Of a DNA stretch of 21,007 nt, positions 14,683 to 21,007 are shown in pieces. The notes under the pieces are model-generated. The model was not told the DNA's origin and searched no databases. It saw only the letters and a list, made by a program, of their open reading frames with translations. Position 1 is the first letter of the stretch. The number at the start of each line of letters is the position of its first letter. The DNA lies in the NCBI GenBank assembly GCA_964539665.1, contig CAZIKB010000115.1, positions 1 through 21,007 on the forward strand, read 5' to 3'. This stretch comes from CAZIKB01 sp964539665 (GTDB taxonomy: Bacteria > Zhuqueibacterota > Zhuqueibacteria > Oceanimicrobiales > Oceanimicrobiaceae). The translations under genes and the position numbers were made by a program.

Positions 14683-16662
14683 TTGGATAAAAAAAGACAA
14701 AATAAGCGGTCGTCAAATCGAAAAAATCAAAAGAAAGATGAAAATATTCAATGGAAAAAGGCGACTCGCACATTAACTTTTTGGCTGATTATTATCATAT
14801 TATCTGTATGGCTATCTCAAACATGGAATTTTAAAGAAAAAAGCGAGGCTGAAATCAGCTATTCTCAATTTATGCAGCACCTTAAAAAGAAAGAAATAGT
14901 TGAAGCCATAATTGAAAATAAAGACTTTCATGGTAAGTTGTCGGTCGATGGTTCTGCTGTTATCAATGGAAAGTTGGAAAGTTATCAAAGATTTAAAACC
15001 ACTCTTCCTGAAGAACCAAATGATGAAACAGCCCAAATTTGGTTAAATGAATATGGCGTTACGCTTGAATTTAAGGAAATTTCGCACGATTGGTGGAATT
15101 ATTTATTAAGTCTTTTACCATGGATTCTTTTCGGTGTATTCTGGATATTTATTTTGCGGAGAATGCAGGGCGGAGGTGCAAAGGGGATTTTCTCATTTGG
15201 GAAATCCAAAGCAAAAATGTTGACTGAAAATCAATCTCGGGTTACATTCGATGACGTTGCAGGCGCCGATGAAGCAAAACAGGAATTAAGAGAAATTATC
15301 GAATTTTTGAAGGAACCAGAAAAATTTCAAAAATTAGGCGGCAAAATACCGAAAGGTGCATTATTGCTCGGACCTCCCGGTACCGGCAAAACACTGTTGG
15401 CAAAAGCAGTAGCTGGAGAAGCTTCCGTACCTTTTTTTAGTATGTCCGGAGCAGATTTTGTCGAAATGTTCGTCGGTGTTGGAGCTTCTCGTGTACGTGA
15501 TTTGTTTGAACAGGGAAAGAAAAATGCCCCTTGTATAATTTTTATCGATGAAATGGATGCGGTTGGGCGTCATCGTGGCGCTGGATTGGGCGGCGGGCAT
15601 GATGAGCGTGAGCAAACTTTGAATCAACTACTGGTTGAGATGGATGGATTCGATTCCAATGAAGGCGTAATTCTAATCGCTGCGACAAATCGTCCTGATG
15701 TTTTAGACCATGCGCTCCTTCGACCCGGAAGATTTGATCGGCAGATTGTGGTCGACAGGCCAGATGTCAGAGGTAGAGAGGGTATTCTAAAGGTGCATAC
15801 GAAGAATATCCCCATAAGCGAGAATGTAGATTTAACAAGAATTGCCAAAGGAACGCCAGGTTTCTCAGGAGCAGATTTAGCAAATTTAGTGAATGAAGCC
15901 GCACTATTAGCCGCTCGTACCAATAAAAAACTTGTCGAAAATCGGGACTTTGAAGATGCCAAAGACAAAGTGATAATGGGTATCGAGCGTAAAAGCATGT
16001 TGATTACCGAAGAAGAAAAAAGAATAATAGCCTACCATGAAGCTGGCCATGTTTTGGTCGCTAAATTTACACCTCAGTCTGATGAAGTACATAAAGTTAC
16101 AATTATTCCAAGGGGAAGAGCCCTTGGGGTTACAACCACTTTGCCATTGGATGAAAAATATACTCTCTCGAAAACTTATTGCGAATCCAACTTATGTAAA
16201 TTGATGGGCGGTAGGGCCGCTGAGCTTTTAATCATGGAAGAGTTGACTACTGGAGCAGGCAATGATATAGAATCCTCAACTGAGTTAGCTAGAAAAATGG
16301 TTTGTGAGTGGGGAATGAGTGAAATTCTGGGACCAGTCACCTTTGGTAAAAAAGATGAAGAAATATTTCTTGGACGTGAAATTGCCAAGCACCGTGATTA
16401 TAGCGAAAAAACCGCACAAATCATCGATGAAGAAGTCAAGAGTATTGTCACAAAAGCTTCTGATAGAGCTGAAGAAATTATAAAAAAAAATATAGATAGA
16501 CTTCATGCTCTGGCAAACGCACTTTTGGATCGCGAGATTTTAGATGGCGAGGAAGTAGAGCAAATAATAAACGGAGATACTTTAAAACCAGTAGAAAGTA
16601 AGAAAAATCTAAAAAAACCTAAAAAGACAAAAAGAACTGCAGTCGTCAAAGACTTAAATTAA
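14683..16662 (+). CDS. ftsH: ATP-dependent membrane zinc metalloprotease FtsH
   Basis: FtsH unfolds and degrades membrane and short-lived cytoplasmic proteins as a membrane-bound hexamer. In 659 residues: a Lys/Arg-rich cytoplasmic tail (1-28), first membrane helix (about 31-46), periplasmic domain, second helix (about 140-158), AAA+ domain with Walker A GPPGTGKT at 220-227, Walker B IIFIDE at 275-280 and the second region of homology around 323-344, then the zinc motif HEAGH at 442-446 and the third zinc ligand Asp518 in TGAGNDIE. The C-terminus is Lys-rich. The start is TTG at 14683 with AAAGGA about 11 nt upstream, a long spacing; no ATG or GTG lies before the first helix, so TTG is needed. 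This may keep FtsH levels low. Confidence 0.95.
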   Translation: MDKKRQNKRSSNRKNQKKDENIQWKKATRTLTFWLIIIILSVWLSQTWNFKEKSEAEISYSQFMQHLKKKEIVEAIIENKDFHGKLSVDGSAVINGKLESYQRFKTTLPEEPNDETAQIWLNEYGVTLEFKEISHDWWNYLLSLLPWILFGVFWIFILRRMQGGGAKGIFSFGKSKAKMLTENQSRVTFDDVAGADEAKQELREIIEFLKEPEKFQKLGGKIPKGALLLGPPGTGKTLLAKAVAGEASVPFFSMSGADFVEMFVGVGASRVRDLFEQGKKNAPCIIFIDEMDAVGRHRGAGLGGGHDEREQTLNQLLVEMDGFDSNEGVILIAATNRPDVLDHALLRPGRFDRQIVVDRPDVRGREGILKVHTKNIPISENVDLTRIAKGTPGFSGADLANLVNEAALLAARTNKKLVENRDFEDAKDKVIMGIERKSMLITEEEKRIIAYHEAGHVLVAKFTPQSDEVHKVTIIPRGRALGVTTTLPLDEKYTLSKTYCESNLCKLMGGRAAELLIMEELTTGAGNDIESSTELARKMVCEWGMSEILGPVTFGKKDEEIFLGREIAKHRDYSEKTAQIIDEEVKSIVTKASDRAEEIIKKNIDRLHALANALLDREILDGEEVEQIINGDTLKPVESKKNLKKPKKTKRTAVVKDLN

Positions 16663-16689
16663 ATACTGGAATGGAATGAAATGTAGGCA

Positions 16690-18288
16690 ATGAGCTCTTA
16701 CTATTTGAATATACTTGAAAGTTCATGTTTCATCATTGCATCTTGGGCTTTCTGTATTTTTGTTGCCTGGTATTTTTTTCATCACACAAAGAAAAAATTC
16801 AGAATAGGATTTATCAAGACTATTTCGATAATTTCAATTCTGTTTTTTTTATTTTTAACCTACACCTGGTACAACAACCGTCCTCCTTTTAAACCAGTTC
16901 GACTCGCTATTTTCCCCTTTCAAAAACAAACGAATAATACCGAAGTTTTATCGTGGGAGAGTTTAGCTTTATCATATATTCCAACTGATAATATTAATCA
17001 AGTAAATCCCAAAAGCCTGCTTTCTTACAATTTGGAATGGATTGCAAAGGCAGTTAATCTGGATTCACTGGTATTCCCTTTATATTTAAAAGAATTTTCG
17101 AAGCGGGTAAATTTAGATTTTATTGTTTTCGGGAAACTTAAAAAAACTACTTCTCATTATGAAATAGAATTTCAAATATTTAACACCAGGGCAGAGGCTG
17201 AGGTTTTGAATGAGAGGATAAAGATTCATCCTGATGAAATTTTAGATTTTTGTGATACTTTAAGCCAAACAATTCTCAATTATCTTTCCGTAAGCGATGA
17301 AAATGCGGATTTTAAAAACAACTGGCATTCAGCCTCAAATTTTCAAAATTACTTTGACTTACAATTGTATTTATTAACAGACCAGACTGAACCTGCATTT
17401 GAAATCTCAAAAATGGCGGTTAAGCAAGACAGTAGTTCAGTAACCTGGTTGAACTTGCTTGCCGAACTTTATATTAAGGCTGGCACAGAGAAAAAATATA
17501 ATGGTGAAGATTCATTGTCTGATTTTCAAAATGCAAAATCTATATTGCTCAAGGCTCTTTCGTTTCATAGGAATAGTACCAGTTTACGTCTTTTAGGGGA
17601 ACTCTATTTATCAAACGAAAAATGGAGTCAGGCAGAAGATTACCTCAAAAATAGTTTTAGCTTAAATTCGATGGATCCATACACATATCTGGATTTAACT
17701 CAGCTTCATCCTTCCCGTTACGCGAGCCTGGGTTTTAAAAAAGAGACAGAGCTTTTAAAACGGGCAATTTTTATTAATCCTGGCTTTTTTGAAGCCTATT
17801 TAACCTTGGCTAATAAATATAGTCTTCAAAATCATCATAATTCAGCGCTGAATATGGTGAGAGAAGTATTGCGCATTAATCCTGTTTATGTAGAAGGACT
17901 CATGTCGTTGGGGAAGATATATTTGACTCAAAACAAAATTCTTGACGTGTTGGAAACCTATCAGAAAATCATAGAATTGGATCCTTATAATTCTGACGTG
18001 TATTATAATCTGGGAATTGTTTACTATTATCAAAAAGACTACGATAATGCAATTAAATTTTTTGAGCGTGCCATTGAGTTAAGCGATCATCTTGATTCTC
18101 GTCTTTATCTTGCTTATATTCATGAAAAAAGGGGAGATATTGAGAAAGCAGTAGAATTTCTGCAAACCCGAATCCGTAAACGCAGGAATAGTAAAGACGA
18201 ATATGCCGAGGAAGCTCGAAAGCATCTGTATCAAATAATGACTGAACGTGGGGTGATTGACTCTCTAAATATTAAAACTGAAAAATAG
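16690..18288 (+). CDS. Membrane protein with TolB-like domain and C-terminal TPR repeats
   Basis: I do not recognise a named gene. The 532 residues hold two N-terminal membrane helices (about 10-31 and 42-60). A domain of about 70-200 follows, starting RLAIFPFQ, with the strand pattern of TolB/FlgO-like N-terminal modules (FIVFGKLKKTTSHYEIEFQI). From about 230 to 510 there is a series of tetratricopeptide repeats, clearest in AYLTLANKYSLQNHHNSALN, SDVYYNLGIVYYYQKDYDNA and SRLYLAYIHEKRGDIEKAVE. The two helices put both ends on one side; with two membrane passes and an N-in topology, the TPR domain would be cytoplasmic, but this is not certain. It starts 27 nt after ftsH and ends 9 nt before folP, so it is part of the operon. 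A scaffold or adaptor role near FtsH or CdaA is only a guess. Confidence 0.75.
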   Translation: MSSYYLNILESSCFIIASWAFCIFVAWYFFHHTKKKFRIGFIKTISIISILFFLFLTYTWYNNRPPFKPVRLAIFPFQKQTNNTEVLSWESLALSYIPTDNINQVNPKSLLSYNLEWIAKAVNLDSLVFPLYLKEFSKRVNLDFIVFGKLKKTTSHYEIEFQIFNTRAEAEVLNERIKIHPDEILDFCDTLSQTILNYLSVSDENADFKNNWHSASNFQNYFDLQLYLLTDQTEPAFEISKMAVKQDSSSVTWLNLLAELYIKAGTEKKYNGEDSLSDFQNAKSILLKALSFHRNSTSLRLLGELYLSNEKWSQAEDYLKNSFSLNSMDPYTYLDLTQLHPSRYASLGFKKETELLKRAIFINPGFFEAYLTLANKYSLQNHHNSALNMVREVLRINPVYVEGLMSLGKIYLTQNKILDVLETYQKIIELDPYNSDVYYNLGIVYYYQKDYDNAIKFFERAIELSDHLDSRLYLAYIHEKRGDIEKAVEFLQTRIRKRRNSKDEYAEEARKHLYQIMTERGVIDSLNIKTEK

Positions 18289-18297
18289 CTCGCGTAA

Positions 18298-19140
18298 ATG
18301 GCAAATTCACTGAAGTTAAATTGTCGGGGTCACATTCTTGAGTTGGGTTCGCGCACTCACATAATGGGAGTGGTAAATTGTACGCCAGATTCTTTTTATG
18401 CGGGAAGTCGTAATTTGGATGTAAAAAGCGCAGTAGAAACGGGTATCAAAATGGTGGAGGAGGGCGCCGATATTTTGGATATAGGTGGAGAATCTACTCG
18501 CCCGGGCGCTGAATATATCGCAGAGGAGGAGGAACTTAACAGAATTTTACCTGTTATAAAATCGCTGCTTGAAGCTGTCGATATTCCCCTTTCTGTTGAT
18601 ACTTATAAAGCAGGGGTAGCGCAACATGCTCTGGATGCCGGAGCTCATATCATTAATGATATCAGCGCCCTGACCTTTGATCCTGAAATGGCAGCGGTTA
18701 TAGCAGAATTTAATGTGCCAGTAATATTGATGCATATTAAAGGTAAGCCAAAAAATATGCAGGAAAACCCGGGATATGAAAATGTCATAAATGAAATAAA
18801 CGATTATTTCAGGCAGCGAATGCAGTTTGCAATGGAAAGGGGAATTGCTCTCAACAATGTTGTACTGGACCCGGGCATTGGATTTGGTAAGCGACTTATG
18901 GATAATTATGATATCATTAAAAACATAAAATCTTTTAAAGAGTTAGGACGCCCAATTCTGGTCGGACCTTCACGAAAATCTTTCATCGGTAAAGTATTAA
19001 ATTTACCTCCGGAACATTCTGTCGAAGGTACAATTTCAGCAGCAACTGCGGCAATTCTTAATGGCGCTGACATTTTGAGAGTGCATGATGTGAAAGAAAT
19101 GAAGCGGGCCGCCATGATTGCTGATAAATTAATCAATTAG
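18298..19140 (+). CDS. folP: Dihydropteroate synthase
   Basis: FolP joins p-aminobenzoate to 6-hydroxymethyl-dihydropterin pyrophosphate in folate synthesis and is the sulfonamide target. The 280-residue TIM barrel has MGVVNCTPDSFYAG at 23-36 (VNCTPDS in place of the usual VNVTPDS), GGESTRPGA at 63-71, SVDTYKA at 99-105, DPGIGFGK at 191-198, GPSRKSFIG at 233-241 and RVHDV near 261. The key Asp, Asn, Lys and Arg positions are present. It starts 9 nt after the TPR gene and is followed 19 nt later by cdaA; folP beside cdaA is a known arrangement in FCB bacteria. Confidence 0.95.
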   Translation: MANSLKLNCRGHILELGSRTHIMGVVNCTPDSFYAGSRNLDVKSAVETGIKMVEEGADILDIGGESTRPGAEYIAEEEELNRILPVIKSLLEAVDIPLSVDTYKAGVAQHALDAGAHIINDISALTFDPEMAAVIAEFNVPVILMHIKGKPKNMQENPGYENVINEINDYFRQRMQFAMERGIALNNVVLDPGIGFGKRLMDNYDIIKNIKSFKELGRPILVGPSRKSFIGKVLNLPPEHSVEGTISAATAAILNGADILRVHDVKEMKRAAMIADKLIN

Positions 19141-19159
19141 ACTTTTCGATCAAATTATT

Positions 19160-19954
19160 ATGGATAGCCAACTCACACTTTTTCGTATTGGATTCATCAA
19201 GGTCAACGTTTTTGATATACTTGATATTTTAGTGATTTCCTTCATTTGTTACAAATTGTATTGCTTTATGCGGGGCTCCAGAGCAGCGCAAATGTTTGTC
19301 GGATTGGTTTTGATCCTGATCATTTCACTTCTTGTTCGCTTGTTAAATATGAGCGGTATGATCTGGATTTTTGATAGCTTGAAAACAGTTTGGCTAATTG
19401 CATTTGTCATTGTCTTCCAGCCTGAATTGCGTCGAATGCTGATATTTGTTGGCCAAAGTAGATTGGTTAGATATTTTGTCAAAGTATCAAGCGGCAAAAC
19501 TTTTGAAGAGGTGATAAAAGCCGCTGTTGAACTTTCAAAGCGAAAATATGGCGGATTGATTGTTATGACAAGAGATATGGGAATTAAATCAATAACCGAA
19601 ACCGGCATACAAATTCAGGCAGAAATATCGTCGCCGTTGATTGTGTCTATTTTCAACACCCGTTCGCCGCTTCATGATGGGGCCATAATTATAAAAAACG
19701 ATATTATCGAAGCAGCAAAATGTCTTCTACCATTAAGTCAGAATCCGAATATCGAATCTCATTTAGGAACAAGACACCGGGCTGCATTGGGTCTGGCAGA
19801 AGAATCTGATGCGATTGTTTTAATTGTATCAGAGGAAACCGGCCAGATCTCACTCGCGTTTGATAACCGCCTGATATTAGATTTGGATGAAGCTGCCATT
19901 CGAAATGTATTAATCAATGCATTTAAATTTTCAACAGAAAGGAATTCAACTTAG
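19160..19954 (+). CDS. cdaA: Diadenylate cyclase (c-di-AMP synthase), CdaA type
   Basis: CdaA makes the second messenger cyclic di-AMP from two ATP at the membrane; c-di-AMP usually controls potassium and osmolyte balance and wall homeostasis. The 264 residues begin with three membrane helices (about 17-36, 43-61, 74-86), followed by the DAC domain with the catalytic DGA at 173-175 (LHDGAIII), the nucleotide-binding RHR at 205-207 (GTRHRAAL) and SEETG at 224-228. Its length is typical for CdaA. The ATG at 19160 has no clear ribosome-binding site. It is the last gene of the tilS-folP run. The partners CdaR and GlmM, often beside cdaA in Firmicutes, are absent here; the TPR membrane protein two genes upstream is the only unassigned neighbour. 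Confidence 0.93.
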   Translation: MDSQLTLFRIGFIKVNVFDILDILVISFICYKLYCFMRGSRAAQMFVGLVLILIISLLVRLLNMSGMIWIFDSLKTVWLIAFVIVFQPELRRMLIFVGQSRLVRYFVKVSSGKTFEEVIKAAVELSKRKYGGLIVMTRDMGIKSITETGIQIQAEISSPLIVSIFNTRSPLHDGAIIIKNDIIEAAKCLLPLSQNPNIESHLGTRHRAALGLAEESDAIVLIVSEETGQISLAFDNRLILDLDEAAIRNVLINAFKFSTERNST

Positions 19955-20015
19955 TTGGAGTCATTTTAATAATTGAAATTATATCCACATCCCATTACAC
20001 TACATTTAAAAATTT

Positions 20016-20576
20016 TCATTTTTTCCAGTAAACCTCTCCAATTTTATTTTTGAAATTTTCGTATCGAGCTAAAACGAACAGTGCATCTGACAGGCGATTT
20101 AAATATTTTAATACATTACGGCCAATTTTTTCTTCTCTGGATAATTCGACTACATGCGTTTCGGCTCTTCTGCATACACAACGTGCCTGGTGCAAAAAAG
20201 CAGTGACTTTGGTCCCGCCGGGTAATATGAAGTCCTCCAGAGGTTGTAATTCTTCATTTAACTTATCCATTAATATTTCTAAGGCTTCAATGTTTTCGTT
20301 TTCAATTTCCTTCATCTCCCATTTATGTTTGTCCGGCTCCAGAACACATAAATCTCCTCCCAGGGTGAACAAGTCGTGCTGAATTATTGTGAGAGTTTCT
20401 CTGACTTTTGACGTTGGCTGAAAGGCAAGCGCAAGGCCAATGATACTATTCAATTCATCGGCTGTACCATAAGCTTTAATACGGATTGAATCTTTTGAGA
20501 TTTTTTGTCCGCCACCTAACCGGGTTTCCCCCGAGTCTCCTTGTTTGGTGTATACTTTAGTTATTCTTAAAGCCAT
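20016..20576 (-). CDS. PduO/MMAB-type ATP:cob(I)alamin adenosyltransferase
   Basis: The enzyme transfers the adenosyl group of ATP to cob(I)alamin, giving coenzyme B12 for mutases or dehydratases. The 186-residue protein has the PduO-type pattern: TKQGDSGETRL at 10-20 (ATP-binding), KDSIRIKAYGTADELNS at 28-44, FILPGG at 116-121, ARCVCRRAE at 131-139 and YLNRLSDALF at 158-167. The start at 20576 is chosen because AGGAG lies 4 nt upstream; that site is itself part of an in-frame ATG at 20588, which would add only four residues. It converges on cdaA. No B12 synthesis or B12-dependent enzyme gene is in the window, and no cobalamin riboswitch was seen upstream. Confidence 0.92.
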   Translation of the reverse strand: MALRITKVYTKQGDSGETRLGGGQKISKDSIRIKAYGTADELNSIIGLALAFQPTSKVRETLTIIQHDLFTLGGDLCVLEPDKHKWEMKEIENENIEALEILMDKLNEELQPLEDFILPGGTKVTAFLHQARCVCRRAETHVVELSREEKIGRNVLKYLNRLSDALFVLARYENFKNKIGEVYWKK

Positions 20577-20669
20577 TATTCTCCTCATGTATTTTTTTCA
20601 TGCTTCAGCAAAATACCGTAAGTTATTATTCAAATCAAGTAAAAAGAAATGTAATATGTGATATGTCAC

Positions 20670-20825
20670 TTATGGTGGGGTGGCGACACTCAGGTTCATG
20701 GCTTCAACAATCTTTTGTTTATCTTGTGGATAATGTTGTGCTATCAGGTGATTTACCCTGGCGTTTTTACAAATGGAGGACGCTTCGTATAATATTAGGC
20801 GATAGTTTTTATTTGAGTTCTTCAT
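20670..20825 (-). CDS. Doubtful small frame, 51 aa
   Basis: An ATG (complement of 20823-20825) opens a 51-codon frame that ends MNLSVATPP and includes HLIAQHYPQDKQKIVEAM. Its composition is more protein-like than the 75-codon frame on the opposite strand over the same bases. There is no ribosome-binding site and no family that I recognise. It lies 93 nt upstream of the adenosyltransferase on the same strand. It may be a gene remnant; two other remnants occur in this window. Confidence 0.25.
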   Translation of the reverse strand: MKNSNKNYRLILYEASSICKNARVNHLIAQHYPQDKQKIVEAMNLSVATPP

Positions 20826-20938
20826 AGGTTTTATTTTTAAAGGTATTAAAAATTAATCTTCAGGGTATTTAACAGCAAGGAATAAGGCAAAGAAATTTTG
20901 TTAAAATTGTTACTTATAGACTTCAGCAAAATATACAG

Positions 20939-20981
20939 AAATGTCATTCTGCGCGACCTTTGGGAGCGAAGAAACTGAGAC
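20939..20981 (-). repeat. Intergenic repeat of the GCGAAG...CAGAATGACA type
   Basis: On the minus strand the sequence reads CAGTTTCTTCGCTCC, then GCGCAGAATGACAT. This resembles the very common TTCTTCGCT...CAGAATGACA intergenic repeat of environmental genomes, with an altered middle. It shares the AATGACA end with the repeat at 6557-6618. Together with the doubtful small frame, it is all I see in 20577-21007. Confidence 0.4.
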
Positions 20982-21007
20982 CACTAACATTGTGTAAATC
21001 CAATAAT

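Noticed and set aside
19955..20015. Bidirectional terminator between cdaA and the adenosyltransferase gene
   Set aside because: Only a weak ATAATT/AATTAT dyad with a 2-nt loop is present, without a proper T-tract.
20600..20827. Plus-strand 75-codon frame upstream of the adenosyltransferase
   Set aside because: No ribosome-binding site, odd composition (Trp/Ser-rich, no family pattern), and the opposite strand of the same bases gives a more protein-like frame.
1..21007. CRISPR array, tRNA/rRNA genes, transposase, phage genes, cobalamin riboswitch
   Set aside because: No regularly spaced repeats, no cloverleaf or rRNA signatures, no transposase or phage motifs, and no B12-box-like leader upstream of the adenosyltransferase were found by reading.

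Overview
The window is AT-rich chromosomal DNA (by eye roughly 38% GC) made almost entirely of housekeeping and metabolic genes of a Gram-negative-like bacterium. The gene content (TolB-like/TPR membrane protein, folP next to cdaA, PduO-type adenosyltransferase, LarA homologue, FCB-style glycosyltransferase), the weak or absent Shine-Dalgarno sites and the intergenic palindromic repeats suggest a member of the FCB superphylum, perhaps Calditrichota or a relative. This placement is inference. No phage, transposase, CRISPR array, rRNA or tRNA was seen.

Left part (1-6600). A leftward block holds a membrane glycosyltransferase and the start of a gene cut by the window edge. A small leftward TTG-start gene follows. 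It faces a rightward operon of a LarA-family racemase, an NlpC/P60 peptidase and the rRNA methyltransferase RlmD. The divergent spacer upstream of larA is dense with dyads and repeats and carries a near-consensus sigma-70 promoter with a perfect 10-bp inverted repeat over the predicted transcription start. A leftward pair follows: a Pro-tRNA trans-editing deacylase and a DinB-like protein. A broken gene fragment and a palindromic repeat lie upstream of them.

Middle (6600-11500). fabF (leftward) and a long-chain acyl-CoA synthetase (rightward) diverge from a 0.5-kb spacer. After the synthetase comes a 5'-truncated, stop-containing hisI remnant, then an intact hisN-type histidinol-phosphatase. 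It looks like what is left of a hisI-hisN pair.

Right part (11500-19954). One long co-directional run holds an M20D amidohydrolase, tilS, hpt, ftsH, a TolB-like/TPR membrane protein, folP and cdaA, with very short gaps or overlaps. It combines the widespread tilS-hpt-ftsH-folP order with the c-di-AMP synthase gene. The right end carries a leftward PduO-type cobalamin adenosyltransferase, a doubtful small frame and another intergenic repeat.

The least ordinary features are the two gene remnants (hisI, and an esterase N-terminal-domain fragment that abuts a palindromic repeat), the multi-element larA regulatory region, a pair of 36-bp dispersed repeats, and a G8 tract in the NlpC/P60 gene. I see no clearly novel multi-gene system.
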